Of a stretch of 25,008 bases of DNA, positions 1-8,905 are shown in pieces. The stretch spans positions 1-25,008 of the forward strand of contig CAJUFO010000054.1 of NCBI GenBank assembly GCA_910585615.1. The letters run 5' to 3'. Source of the stretch: an uncultured Acetatifactor sp. Lineage in GTDB: Bacteria > Bacillota > Clostridia > Lachnospirales > Lachnospiraceae. The notes beneath the pieces are model-generated. The model did no database searches. It was not told the origin of the DNA and saw only the letters and a program-made list of their open reading frames with translations. The position numbers were made by a program, and so were the translations under genes. Each line of letters begins with the position of its first letter. The first letter of the stretch is position 1.

Positions 1-6
1 CTGGCC

Positions 7-1533
7 TCAGCCCCTGCCGATCATGTCACCGATCTGCTCTATGATAAGCCTTGTGAAATCCGATTCCTGATTCGTCTGCGCCACAGGGCCCTCCCCGGTG
101 AAGAGCATCCGGGTCCGATGTTCCGGGGTGTAGCAGTCCCAGTAGGGCATATCGCTGCCGTCCGCGTCTTTTCCGTTGGGATTCCCCGTGGCGATGAAGT
201 TGGCCCAGTAATTGCACATCTGCCTGGCCAGATCGTAATGCCTGCCCACGAAAGGCCTCCAGCATTTGGCCAGGGTCTCAAAGAAGAACCACAGATCCAC
301 GGAGTGGAAGGTGCCGGGATCGTCCCAGCCCGGGATGTCCGCCTGGAAGCTGTAATAATAGTTCTTCCTGGGCTTTGCGCCACCGGCGTTGGCCAGGAAC
401 TCGCTCCTCACCGTACAACTGATCCCGCTCACCGGGGCATAGCCCCTCTCCGTCTTCACCCGGGACTCGGGGCAGGCCAGGAACCGCTCTGCCCGCTCTC
501 CCAGAAGCTCTCGGGCCATGCGCTCCAACTGCACCTCATCGGCGGCCGGGATTTCATTGTGGAACTCGTCCCCTGTGTTCCCTGCCATCACCGCCACGTC
601 CACGCACTCTCCCTTTGCGTACAGCACCAGGGGATCCCCCACGCAGAAGCGGTTATCCAGCACCGTGAACATGGCCGGATGCTCTCTGGTGTACTCGTCG
701 TAGCGGTCTCGGATGAATGCGGCGTCCAGCTTCCGGGCCTCCTCCAGGGTCTTCACCCCCAGGAAGTCGAAAAAGGCCGCCCCGTTACGCTCCGCGCTGT
801 CCAGCTTCTCCGGATCTCCGATTCCCCCTTTCCTGTAGGGGCTGCGGATCATGGCGCTCATGATGATGGCTTTCTGGAACAGGCCCTCATTGTCCTTACA
901 GGACATCTGACTCAGCACGCTGCCGCCGCCTGCGGACTGCCCCGCGATGGTGACATTGCCCGGATCGCCGCCAAAGGCCGCGATGTTGCGCGCCACCCAT
1001 CTCAGCCCCGCCTGCTGGTCCAGGCTGCCGAAATTGGACGGCGCCTCCGGCTGCTGCGCGGTGAGGTCCGGATGGGCCAGATAGCCGAACACATTCACCC
1101 TGTAATTCACGGACACCACCACGATGCCCCTCCTGGCCAGGCGCTCCCCGTCGAACTCCATCTCCGCGGGATACCCGCACTGCAGCCCGCCTCCGAAGAA
1201 CCACACCAGCACCGGGCGCTTCTCCTGCGCATCCTTCGCTCCGGTCCACACATTCAGGTACAGGCAGTCCTCGTCCATGTCGATCTGGGGATCCACATGC
1301 CATTCCCTGCAATAGATATCGGTTCCAAGGCCCGGAATGCTTTGCATGGAAATCGGCGCGAAACGATATGCCTCTCTGACGCCCTCCCAGTCCGCCGCGG
1401 GCTGCGGGGCGCGCCATCTGTTCTCCCCCACCGGAGGGGCCGCAAAGGGAATCCCCTTGAATGCCGTGATCCTGGGGTCCGCCGCCTCGATTCCGCGCAC
1501 CATGCCGTTTTCTGTCTTTGCTGTTCTGATCAT
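7..1533 (-). CDS. Type-B carboxylesterase (alpha/beta hydrolase)
   Basis: A 508-aa carboxylesterase type B family protein (COesterase fold), expected to hydrolyse carboxylic esters, here plausibly acyl decorations on imported oligosaccharides. The N-terminal family signature FKGIPFAAPPVG is at residues 25-36 and the nucleophile elbow GQSAGG puts the catalytic serine at S200. A conserved FHSVDLWFFF block near residue 400 carries the probable catalytic histidine. The oxyanion-hole motif reads FFGGG (about 112-116) where most family members have HGGG, so its substrate range may be unusual. There is no signal peptide, so it is probably cytoplasmic. The start is supported by GGAGG five bases upstream of the ATG. 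It is the last minus-strand gene of the locus in the window, 155 bp after the GH51 gene, with no clear promoter in that gap. The family is secure; the substrate is inference. Confidence 0.88.
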   Translation of the reverse strand: MIRTAKTENGMVRGIEAADPRITAFKGIPFAAPPVGENRWRAPQPAADWEGVREAYRFAPISMQSIPGLGTDIYCREWHVDPQIDMDEDCLYLNVWTGAKDAQEKRPVLVWFFGGGLQCGYPAEMEFDGERLARRGIVVVSVNYRVNVFGYLAHPDLTAQQPEAPSNFGSLDQQAGLRWVARNIAAFGGDPGNVTIAGQSAGGGSVLSQMSCKDNEGLFQKAIIMSAMIRSPYRKGGIGDPEKLDSAERNGAAFFDFLGVKTLEEARKLDAAFIRDRYDEYTREHPAMFTVLDNRFCVGDPLVLYAKGECVDVAVMAGNTGDEFHNEIPAADEVQLERMARELLGERAERFLACPESRVKTERGYAPVSGISCTVRSEFLANAGGAKPRKNYYYSFQADIPGWDDPGTFHSVDLWFFFETLAKCWRPFVGRHYDLARQMCNYWANFIATGNPNGKDADGSDMPYWDCYTPEHRTRMLFTGEGPVAQTNQESDFTRLIIEQIGDMIGRG

Positions 1534-1688
1534 CTATGCCTCCTTGCTCCTGTTCTGCTGCCCCGGGGCACGCCGACTGCTAAGCTGCCGGGCCCTGGGC
1601 AGCCCATAGCTCTATTGTCTCTTCCTGGGGTCGATATGGCCTGATGCGGGACGCCTCCATGACATCCCGTCCGCCATAGAGCGGCGCC

Positions 1689-3296
1689 TTATTTACCCGC
1701 TTTCCTGAAAAGAATCACATTCCAGGACAGGGGCTTCACATGGGTCTTCAGCACGCCGTCCTCAAAGGTTCCGCCCGGATTCTCCACAGGCCGGATGGCG
1801 TCCGGTTCCTCGAATGTGTTCCTGGCGTCCAGGTCGGCGGTATGCATCTCCTGATGTCCCGCGAACACATAGTCCTCAAAGCCCTTTACATCCAGGGTCA
1901 GAGGATACTCTTCCTCCTCGCTGCGGTTGATGGCGAACACCGCCAGCTGCTCCCGCTCCTTATCCCAGGCGGAGGCGGCGTCGATGTAGTTCACGCCCTC
2001 CTTGCCCGTATACTGGGAGGTGTCGTCTATGGCATAGCCGGGCATGTCGAAGGTCTCGCTCTCCACCGCGGTCTCCATGGAGGTGCCCCTGGCGTATTCC
2101 ATCATCTGGCAGAAGGCGTAATGGGAAGCCGACTTCCACACATGGTCGTGGTCGGAGGCACACAGCGCCCCCAGGCCTCCCGTCATGCAGCCGATCTTCA
2201 CCCTGTCCGCATGGCGCAGGAACGCCAGCTGGATGGAGAGCATGGACAGCATCTGCAGGAGATCCCCGCCGGGCCGGAAACGCTCTTCCATATTGTCGGG
2301 ATCGTGGAGGATATATTTCCTCTCCGGGTCGAATCTGTAGTGGGCCCGGATCATATTGTGGTAGCCGTAGCCCGGGTGCAGGGGCGTGTTGGGCCGGATC
2401 ATGGCTCCGTACTCGTCGAAGGAGAGCATGATCTTCTTCGGGGAGCGGCATTTCGCCCCGATCAGGTCGCAGAGCGCCACCTCCGTATTGATGAAGTCCT
2501 CGTAGTAGACGGAGCCGCCCAGCAGCGCTTTCACGTCTCCGGGAGGCGCGCTGTGGTAATGGTGCATGGAGAGATAGTCCACGGAGTCATAGCATTCCTG
2601 GAGCACCGTCTCCTCCCACTGGGGATAATGGTCCATGAAAAGCGCCGAGGAGGCGCACACTGCCGTCTCGATGCGTCCGTCGATCCACTTGATGGCCTTG
2701 GACACTTCGTTGGCCCGGACGCCGTACCCTCTCGGATCCTTGTCCCAGGAGCCCAACTGCCAGGGGCCGTCCATCTCATTGCCCAAGTACCAGGTCTTCA
2801 CATCGTAGGGCTTCTCATGGCCGTTCTTCCGGCGCAGGTCGGACCACCAGGTTCCGCCCTCATGGTTGGTATACTCCACAATGTCCATGGCGTCCCGCAT
2901 GTCCCCGGTGCCCAGGTTGATGGTATAGAGGGGCTCCGCCCCCACCTTCTCCGTCCACTGCAGGTACTCGTCGTGGCCTACCTCATTTGTGATGTACTGG
3001 TGCCAGGCCGGGTCCAGCCTGACCTTCCGCTCTTCCTTAGGGCCGATGGAATCCTTCCAGCTCCAGGCAGACACGAAGTTCCCGCCGGGCAGGCGCACCG
3101 CCGGCATGTCCGTGGCCTTCAGGGCATCGATGAAGTCCCGCCGGAAGCCCTGTTCGTCGGCGGTGGGGTGTTTCGGGTTGAACATGGTGCCGTTCACCAT
3201 GGTGCCGATGGGCTCCAGGAAGGTGCTGAACAATCTGGGAGAGATCTCCCCTGTCTCATAGCACGGATGGACCGTGATTTTTGCTTGTTTTGCCAT
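1689..3296 (-). CDS. GH51 alpha-L-arabinofuranosidase
   Basis: A 535-aa glycoside hydrolase family 51 enzyme, which removes alpha-L-arabinofuranosyl side chains from arabinoxylan or arabinan oligosaccharides with retention of configuration. The (beta/alpha)8 catalytic domain fills most of the protein. The acid/base Glu is in WYLGNEMDG (E174) and the nucleophile Glu in LSFDEYG (E295), both in the normal GH51 places. The motif RLPGGNFVS (68-76) and the C-terminal beta-sandwich ending in PLSWNVILFRK are also typical. Length is normal for the intracellular type and there is no signal peptide. GAAAGGA precedes the ATG. It lies 115 bp downstream of the tandem esterase gene, in the same orientation. 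Together with the GH39-GH43 protein it would debranch and shorten arabinoxylo-oligosaccharides in the cytoplasm. Confidence 0.94.
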   Translation of the reverse strand: MAKQAKITVHPCYETGEISPRLFSTFLEPIGTMVNGTMFNPKHPTADEQGFRRDFIDALKATDMPAVRLPGGNFVSAWSWKDSIGPKEERKVRLDPAWHQYITNEVGHDEYLQWTEKVGAEPLYTINLGTGDMRDAMDIVEYTNHEGGTWWSDLRRKNGHEKPYDVKTWYLGNEMDGPWQLGSWDKDPRGYGVRANEVSKAIKWIDGRIETAVCASSALFMDHYPQWEETVLQECYDSVDYLSMHHYHSAPPGDVKALLGGSVYYEDFINTEVALCDLIGAKCRSPKKIMLSFDEYGAMIRPNTPLHPGYGYHNMIRAHYRFDPERKYILHDPDNMEERFRPGGDLLQMLSMLSIQLAFLRHADRVKIGCMTGGLGALCASDHDHVWKSASHYAFCQMMEYARGTSMETAVESETFDMPGYAIDDTSQYTGKEGVNYIDAASAWDKEREQLAVFAINRSEEEEYPLTLDVKGFEDYVFAGHQEMHTADLDARNTFEEPDAIRPVENPGGTFEDGVLKTHVKPLSWNVILFRKAGK

Positions 3297-3411
3297 ATGT
3301 TTCCTTTCTGTCGTCTGTTCTCTATAATCTGTTTTTCACGCGCTTTTAAATGGTTCTGCGGTTCTTTCAGGCGTCTGATATAACGCCGGATCCCTCCCGC
3401 CCCCCGCCGCT

Positions 3412-5745
3412 TCAGCGAAACAGCCTAGGCAGGAAATCCTTGGCGCAGTGCCGCCAGAAGGTCCAGTCGTGGTAGCCGTATCCCTCAAAGGTAACGATGG
3501 GCACTCCTGCCGCCAGGACGGCCTCCTCATTCTCCTTCGTGCTCTCATAGCTCCACTCCTGCGTCCCGCAGGCCACGAAGAGCATCGCGAACCGCCTGGA
3601 GAATTCCTCCGGATCCAGGAGGATAGCGCTGTAGTCCGCCTCCTCGTCGCGGATGGTCAGGCCGCCGGAGAAGATGCCCGCCCACCGGAACAGCTCCGGA
3701 TGGGCAAAGACGCATCTCTGGGTCTGCATGCCGCCCATGGACAGCCCTGCCATGGCCCTGTGCTCCTTGTCGGGAATCGTCCTGTAAGTCCTGTCGATAA
3801 AGGGAATCCCGCTGCTCACCAATTCCTCCGTAAAGGCGCTCATGGCCGGATGATATGCCCCGCTGTCCGGGAACGCATATCCTGTTCCCATGACCACGAT
3901 CATCTCTTCCATCTGCCCCGCGGCAATGAGATTGTCCGCCAGATTGGCCAGCTTCCCCTGCCAGATCCATCCCGCCTCGTTCTCTCCGCCGCCATGCTGG
4001 AGATAGAGCACCGGGTATCTGCGGTCAGGCTCCTTCTCGTAGGAGGCCGGGGTGTACACATAGCACAGCTTCGTGCGCCCGGTCTCCTCTGACCGGTAGT
4101 AGTTCAGGTGGACGGTTCCGTGAGGGTTCTGCCGGATCCTGTATTCCTCAAAATCCGCCTCCGGCATCTCCAAGTAGTTGACGGCCCGGAACCCGCCGTA
4201 TCCCACAGGCGCGTTCCCGTCCAGGACGTCCACGCCGTTGACCTTGACGCCGTAGTAGTGGAATCCCTTCTCGATCCCCTTCACCTCGCAGGTCCACCAA
4301 TCTTCTTCCGCAGGCTCCAGAGCAAAACATCCCATGCCCCAGATGTCCGCCTCCACGGTCTTGGCACCCTTTGCCCTGATCCAGAACCTGGCCTTTCCTT
4401 CCGCCGCGTCCACCACTTCCGCGCCGCAGTGCTCATCCTTGTATTTCCCGGCGGGCCTGCCCTTCTCGTCAAAGGCATGGACCAGTCCCTTATAAATGGG
4501 GTCGAACATCAATATATGCTCCGCGAAGGTCTGGCGGTCCATCTGTTCTGTGTCCAGAGGCGCCTCCTGATACGTGAAATCCGCCTCCCCTGTTCCGGAG
4601 CCTGTCTGAGCCTGCGCCCCGCCCCGGAAGATTAGCTCCGCGAAATCCCGCAGGCTGGCGCGCCACACATGCCACTCATGGTATCCGGGATAGCATCTCT
4701 GCCCTCCCGCCACGCCCAGGGCCTGGAAGCGGTCCGTGTAAGCCTTCTGGGCCTGGTCCAGCCCTTTCTCGCCTGCTCCTGCGGTCATCAGCACAGTCTC
4801 CATGGGGTATTCCTCATGCCTGCTCAAAATCTGCTGCGCCTCCTGGTCCCGCATGCCGGAGAACACGCCCAGATGGGCGAACAGCTCCTGGAAGCGGGCA
4901 ACGAACTGGGTGGCCTGGGCGGATCCCAGGGAAAGCCCGGCCATGGCCCTGTTGCTCCGCCCCTTTGCGGTGCGGTAATGGTCCTCGATAAAGGGAATGA
5001 CATTCTCCGCGATCTCCCTGCCGAAATCCCCCGGGAAGAAGACGGGATCCTCGTCCTTCAGGAAAGCGTAGCCGCAGCACATGACCACGATCATCTCCCT
5101 GGCTTTTCCCTCCGCGATCAGATTGTCCAGGATGAAGTTCAGCTTGCCGTTCCAGATCCAGCCCGTCTCATCCTCGCCCACGCCGTGCTGTACATAGAGC
5201 ACCGGGTATTTCCGCCCGGGCTCCCTGTCATAGGAGGGCGGCGTGTACACATAGCATTTCTTCACATGTCCGTTGACGCCGGAGACATAGGTGCGGATCT
5301 GGACATCCCCGTGGGGCACATCCTTCAGGAACCAGAAGTCCTCCCCCTCTCCGGGCACTTCGAAAAAGTTGGTGGCCCCAAAGCACCCGTAAGCCACCGG
5401 CGCCACCGGGTTGGCGACCTGCACGCCGTCCACATACCAGAAATGATAGTGGAAGCCCGGCGCAATGCCGGACACGGTCTTCGAGAAGTTTCCCTCCCCG
5501 TCCCGCTCCAGGGCGATGCGCTCCCGTCCCATGCTGCCGCCTACCCCGGCCACCTCCACTGTCTCCGCCGAGGGGGCGTGCATGGTGAAGGTCACGTCCC
5601 CATTGTCCTCCAGCCTTACCCCCCAGATGTCGTCCCGGTATTTCAGGGCAGTCTTGCCGTCCTTTTCCTCCCTGTAGGCCGTCCTGTAGATGGGGTCGAA
5701 AAACAGCGGGTGCATGGTCAGTGCCTGATTTCGTTTTGTATGCAT
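3412..5745 (-). CDS. Tandem-duplicated CE1-like esterase with two catalytic modules
   Basis: A 777-aa protein built of two homologous halves. Each half has an N-terminal E-set/CBM48-like beta-sandwich (about 15-130 and 410-530) followed by an esterase-D/CE1-like alpha/beta hydrolase (about 145-375 and 540-777). The repeated landmarks are FDPIY at the start of each half, CYVYTP, YPVLY-QHG and AMAGLS. Nucleophile serines are S272 (GLSLG) and S669 (GLSMG); likely catalytic histidines are H356 (YHEWH) and H759 (YHDW). A Gly/Gln/Thr-rich linker joins the halves at about 375-400. CE1 relatives with this layout are feruloyl or acetyl-xylan esterases. No signal peptide is present. I chose the ATG at 5745 because AGGAGG lies five bases upstream; an open extension to 5814 would overlap the upstream gene. 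It starts 49 bp after the GH39-GH43 gene, so the two are probably co-transcribed. Confidence 0.87.
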   Translation of the reverse strand: MHTKRNQALTMHPLFFDPIYRTAYREEKDGKTALKYRDDIWGVRLEDNGDVTFTMHAPSAETVEVAGVGGSMGRERIALERDGEGNFSKTVSGIAPGFHYHFWYVDGVQVANPVAPVAYGCFGATNFFEVPGEGEDFWFLKDVPHGDVQIRTYVSGVNGHVKKCYVYTPPSYDREPGRKYPVLYVQHGVGEDETGWIWNGKLNFILDNLIAEGKAREMIVVMCCGYAFLKDEDPVFFPGDFGREIAENVIPFIEDHYRTAKGRSNRAMAGLSLGSAQATQFVARFQELFAHLGVFSGMRDQEAQQILSRHEEYPMETVLMTAGAGEKGLDQAQKAYTDRFQALGVAGGQRCYPGYHEWHVWRASLRDFAELIFRGGAQAQTGSGTGEADFTYQEAPLDTEQMDRQTFAEHILMFDPIYKGLVHAFDEKGRPAGKYKDEHCGAEVVDAAEGKARFWIRAKGAKTVEADIWGMGCFALEPAEEDWWTCEVKGIEKGFHYYGVKVNGVDVLDGNAPVGYGGFRAVNYLEMPEADFEEYRIRQNPHGTVHLNYYRSEETGRTKLCYVYTPASYEKEPDRRYPVLYLQHGGGENEAGWIWQGKLANLADNLIAAGQMEEMIVVMGTGYAFPDSGAYHPAMSAFTEELVSSGIPFIDRTYRTIPDKEHRAMAGLSMGGMQTQRCVFAHPELFRWAGIFSGGLTIRDEEADYSAILLDPEEFSRRFAMLFVACGTQEWSYESTKENEEAVLAAGVPIVTFEGYGYHDWTFWRHCAKDFLPRLFR

Positions 5746-5794
5746 ATATAACCTCCTATTCCAGTTCCGCATGTCTCGCGGACGATGCCAATCA

Positions 5795-8700
5795 TTATCT
5801 CTCTCGATATACAAACTCGCTGAACGCCGCGCTTCCGCCGGCCTCTCTGGTGGAGTACACCGTCAGGCCGAAACGGCAGCCGCAGAAATGTTCCATGCTG
5901 AACCGAAGCTGATGCTCCGGCCCGATCTTCTGCCAGCGGCTCCAGAAGCTCCTGTCCTTATAATAGAAGGAACATACATCCTTTCCTTCCGAGAAGTCCG
6001 CTTCCAGCTTCAGGACATAGGGCTTCTCCTCCACGGGCACTGCAGCCCATTCCTCCTCCGGCCTGTTCTCCGGGGGGAATTTCCGGAATTCTCCCGGCTC
6101 CACGGTCCGCACCACCATCAGCAGCTCCCCGTTCCTGCGGGTCAGCCCCAGGAATCCGAAGCAGGACTGCAGGGCGCAAAGTCCTGCGAAGTCCCCCTCC
6201 CTCAGACCCCCGCCGTCCACGGTGACTTCCGCGGCGCAGCCAGGCATCAGCATCCGCTGGGTCAGGGTATTCCTGGCCTGCAGAAGGGAGGCGCACACCT
6301 TGTCGGTAGCGACCTGCCAGGTTCCGGCCTCTCTGTCATGGGCAATCAGGGACAAGTCAGGCTCATGGTTGAATTCCCAGTGCGTCTTCAGATCCCCCTT
6401 AAAGTCATCGCTGCCCACCAGAGGCGCATAGACATATCCCGGCCTTGTGCTCTCTACGGGGAAATCCTGGGGAATGGTCCCCCGGTCTCCGAAGACGGGA
6501 TAGTCATCTTCCCATGTCACAGGCATGAGGAAGGGCACCCGCCCCACCGCCCCGCTGTCCTGGAACTGGATCGCGTACCATTTCCCCTCCGGCGTATCTA
6601 CGATAGGGCCCTGGGCCACGCCTCTGTTCGGAAGCCCGCAATCGTCGTCCAGCACGTCTCCGCCCAGGAACTCCCCTTCCAGGGAATCCGCCACGAAACA
6701 GCTTTCCGTCCTTCTCCACATATCGGGCCTGGAATGGATCAGGAAGAGATAATATTTTCCGCGGATCTTATACAGGTGGCTGCCCTCATAGCCCAGGTGC
6801 GGATTGTCCTTATCGCTTACGATCAGGCGATGGAGCCCGCCCTCCAGAGGAGCGCTTAAGTCCTCTTTCAACTGTGTCAGCCAGATTTCCCGGTTCCCGT
6901 ACACGATGTAGACCTTGCCGTCATCATCGAAGAGCAGGGAGCAGTCGTGGAAGAATCCTTCTATATAGCGCTTCTCCCAGGGGCCCTCCGGCCGGGAAGC
7001 CGTGTAGAGATAGGTCTTGTGGGTATCGTTCGCCACGAAGCACACATAGTAGGTGCCATCGTGATACCGCAGGGATGCCGCCCACATGCCCTTGCCGTAG
7101 ATGTTCTCCTCCCCCTCCAGGGTCTGCCCCGGCGTGCTGTCCAGCTTCTCATATACATAGGAAAGATGCTCCCAGTTCCGCAGATTGTAGGAGCGCAGAA
7201 TCTCGCAGCCCGGCATGAAGTGCATGGTGGTGCTCACCATATAATAGGTATCCCCCACCCGGATGGCATCGGGATCCGGATAATCCAGCCTGGTGATGGG
7301 ATTGATCGCCGGATATTGCGCGGCGCGCCCGTAGGAATATCCTCTGTCCGACACGACCTTCCCCGGTCTCCACTCAAAGTAGGCCACGCCGTTTTGCTCC
7401 ACAGGGAAAGAGATCTCCAGCCTGCCGTTCTTCGGCTTCACCCGCCTGGTCTCCACGAAAGGACGGGCGGCGTCCCGCAGCAGCCTGCATTCCTCCGGGG
7501 ACAGGTTCGCCGGTTCGCCCATGTCATGCCATATTTTCAGCGGATTGCAGCGGGCCTCGTCCACCGTTTTCGTCAGCAGGCATCCCTCCCGCTGCTCCTC
7601 CATCTCCAGGGTCAGCAGATACTTCTCTCCTGTCCGCCTGTCGGCCACATTCCATGCCACCCCGCGGTAGCTGCCGTCGTCCATGCTCATCACTACGGCA
7701 TTATCGTTTTTCAGGATGCAGTGCCCCTTCCCTTCCTTCAGCTTCTTGAAGAAGGCAAAGCTCCAGAAGGTGGGCTTGGGGATACATCCGTTGGCCACCA
7801 GGCCGAAGCCTCCGTGGAAGGGCGTAAAGGGCACGCCCTGCTCCTCGAACACGTCCCCGAAGGTCCAGTAGGAATAGGATTCATTGTCATCCCCCAGCCT
7901 GGATAGCTGACGGGCTATGTAAGCCGCGTTCTGGTTGGTGTCATGCAGCGGCGCATTGGGGATATAGGAGGTATTGAACTCCGTGATGTGGATTTCCCTT
8001 CCCCGGTATTCCGGGAAACTGTCTATAATCTCCCTGGTGGTGTGCAGATTGGCGAAACCGTCCTCGGCCCGCATCAGCTCCGGGTAGCCGTAATGCCCCA
8101 CCCGCTCCGGCACTTCGGTGGTATAATGGTGCCTGGTGACAAAGTCCGGCGCCAGCCCGTTGTCCCGGCAATACTCCAGGAACGCCCTGATCCATACCTC
8201 ATCGCTGCCTCCGCAGACTGCCGGTCCGCCTACCCGAAAGCCCTCATCCACTTCCTTCACTGCCGTAAAGGTCCGGTGGAACAGCCTGAAATATTCCTGC
8301 ATGTCGGCGTGCTCCCAGAATCCCGGCAGGTTCGGCTCATTCCATACCTCGATGGGCCAGCCCACCACCTCCTCCCGTCCGTAGCGCCCGCACAGATGTA
8401 CCAGCAGCGCCTTCACCATCTCCGTCCACTTCTCGTAGGAAGCGGGGGGCGTGGTATTTCCCTTCCAGTAAAAAATCGTCTGTCTCCCGCTGGCCATTTT
8501 CTCCGGCATGAAGCCCAGTTCCAGGAACGGCCTGATCCCCAGCTCCAGATAGCTGTCCATGACCCTGTCCAGATAGGTGAAATTATATTCCGGGACGCCG
8601 TCCTCCGTCTCCTGGTAGATCGCCATGTCATCGCAGAACAGCCCGTGCCCCCTGATATACCGGAAGCCGATCTCCTCCTGCACCAGCTTCAGCTGCTCCA

Positions 8701-8812
8701 GATACTCCCGGTGGAGGGCCAGGCCCATCCGGCCGGTCCCCACGCAGAAATCCACCTGATTGCGGAATTCCGCTCTCCCTTCCGGCGCCAGTACAATCCT
8801 TTTTTCTTCCAT
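5795..8812 (-). CDS. GH39-GH43 fusion: beta-xylosidase joined to beta-xylosidase/arabinofuranosidase
   Basis: A 1005-aa bifunctional glycosidase candidate. Residues 1 to about 495 are a GH39 retaining beta-xylosidase module, with acid/base E159 in EVWNEPN and nucleophile E278 in HITEFNTSY. Residues about 500-800 are a GH43 five-bladed propeller: base D513 in YPDPDAI, pKa-modulating Asp near 623 (FHDCSLLFDDDG) and general acid E676 in GYEGSHLYK. From about 810 to the end is the beta-sandwich domain commonly found after GH43 xylosidases. No signal peptide. GGAGG lies just upstream of the ATG. All predicted catalytic residues of both modules are present, so neither half looks inactive. It is preceded by the LacI-gene terminator and a LacI-type palindrome, so it probably heads its own regulated transcript. 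Module assignment is strong; specificity (xylose versus arabinose) is inferred from context. Confidence 0.9.
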   Translation of the reverse strand: MEEKRIVLAPEGRAEFRNQVDFCVGTGRMGLALHREYLEQLKLVQEEIGFRYIRGHGLFCDDMAIYQETEDGVPEYNFTYLDRVMDSYLELGIRPFLELGFMPEKMASGRQTIFYWKGNTTPPASYEKWTEMVKALLVHLCGRYGREEVVGWPIEVWNEPNLPGFWEHADMQEYFRLFHRTFTAVKEVDEGFRVGGPAVCGGSDEVWIRAFLEYCRDNGLAPDFVTRHHYTTEVPERVGHYGYPELMRAEDGFANLHTTREIIDSFPEYRGREIHITEFNTSYIPNAPLHDTNQNAAYIARQLSRLGDDNESYSYWTFGDVFEEQGVPFTPFHGGFGLVANGCIPKPTFWSFAFFKKLKEGKGHCILKNDNAVVMSMDDGSYRGVAWNVADRRTGEKYLLTLEMEEQREGCLLTKTVDEARCNPLKIWHDMGEPANLSPEECRLLRDAARPFVETRRVKPKNGRLEISFPVEQNGVAYFEWRPGKVVSDRGYSYGRAAQYPAINPITRLDYPDPDAIRVGDTYYMVSTTMHFMPGCEILRSYNLRNWEHLSYVYEKLDSTPGQTLEGEENIYGKGMWAASLRYHDGTYYVCFVANDTHKTYLYTASRPEGPWEKRYIEGFFHDCSLLFDDDGKVYIVYGNREIWLTQLKEDLSAPLEGGLHRLIVSDKDNPHLGYEGSHLYKIRGKYYLFLIHSRPDMWRRTESCFVADSLEGEFLGGDVLDDDCGLPNRGVAQGPIVDTPEGKWYAIQFQDSGAVGRVPFLMPVTWEDDYPVFGDRGTIPQDFPVESTRPGYVYAPLVGSDDFKGDLKTHWEFNHEPDLSLIAHDREAGTWQVATDKVCASLLQARNTLTQRMLMPGCAAEVTVDGGGLREGDFAGLCALQSCFGFLGLTRRNGELLMVVRTVEPGEFRKFPPENRPEEEWAAVPVEEKPYVLKLEADFSEGKDVCSFYYKDRSFWSRWQKIGPEHQLRFSMEHFCGCRFGLTVYSTREAGGSAAFSEFVYRER

Positions 8813-8828
8813 ATTTATGTCCTCCGTA

Positions 8829-8846
8829 TGCTATTACGTTTTAGCA
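8829..8846. promoter_or_regulatory. LacI-type operator upstream of GH39-GH43 gene
   Basis: TGCTATTACGTTTTAGCA is a near-perfect palindrome (7 of 9 pairs) with the central CG typical of LacI-family operators. It sits between the regulator's terminator and the ribosome-binding site of the GH39-GH43 gene. A possible -10 (TATAAA on the minus strand, 8850-8855) lies just upstream, which would put the operator over the start of transcription; the matching -35 is poor. A 15/18 match occurs in the ABC-importer promoter. Confidence 0.6.
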
Positions 8847-8854
8847 CGATTTAT

Positions 8855-8892
8855 AAAAACAGCGGTTCCAGAACAGGTTTCCAGGAGCCGCT
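8855..8892 (-). terminator. Rho-independent terminator after the LacI gene
   Basis: On the minus strand AGCGGCTCC pairs with GGAACCGCT (8 of 9 pairs, loop about 14 nt) and is followed by GTTTTTATAA. It lies just after the LacI stop codon, so the regulator is probably transcribed alone. Confidence 0.65.
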
Positions 8893-8905
8893 ATTCCTTT
8901 TCAAT

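Noticed and set aside
1560..1569. GCCCCGGGGC palindrome before the carboxylesterase
   Set aside because: Short self-complementary GC runs are common by chance at this base composition; no promoter elements accompany it.
118..1644. Long plus-strand reading frame opposite the carboxylesterase, and similar long antisense frames opposite most genes
   Set aside because: They mirror codon bias of the real GC-rich gene, encode low-complexity His/Arg/Pro/Leu-rich products with no family motifs, and lack ribosome-binding sites.
3360..3400. Terminator between the tandem esterase and GH51
   Set aside because: GGCGT/ACGCC gives only a 5-bp stem without a T-run; read-through to GH51 is more likely.
5746..5814. 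Extended start of the tandem esterase overlapping the GH39-GH43 gene
   Set aside because: AGGAGG is placed correctly for the ATG at 5745; the extra residues have no family similarity.
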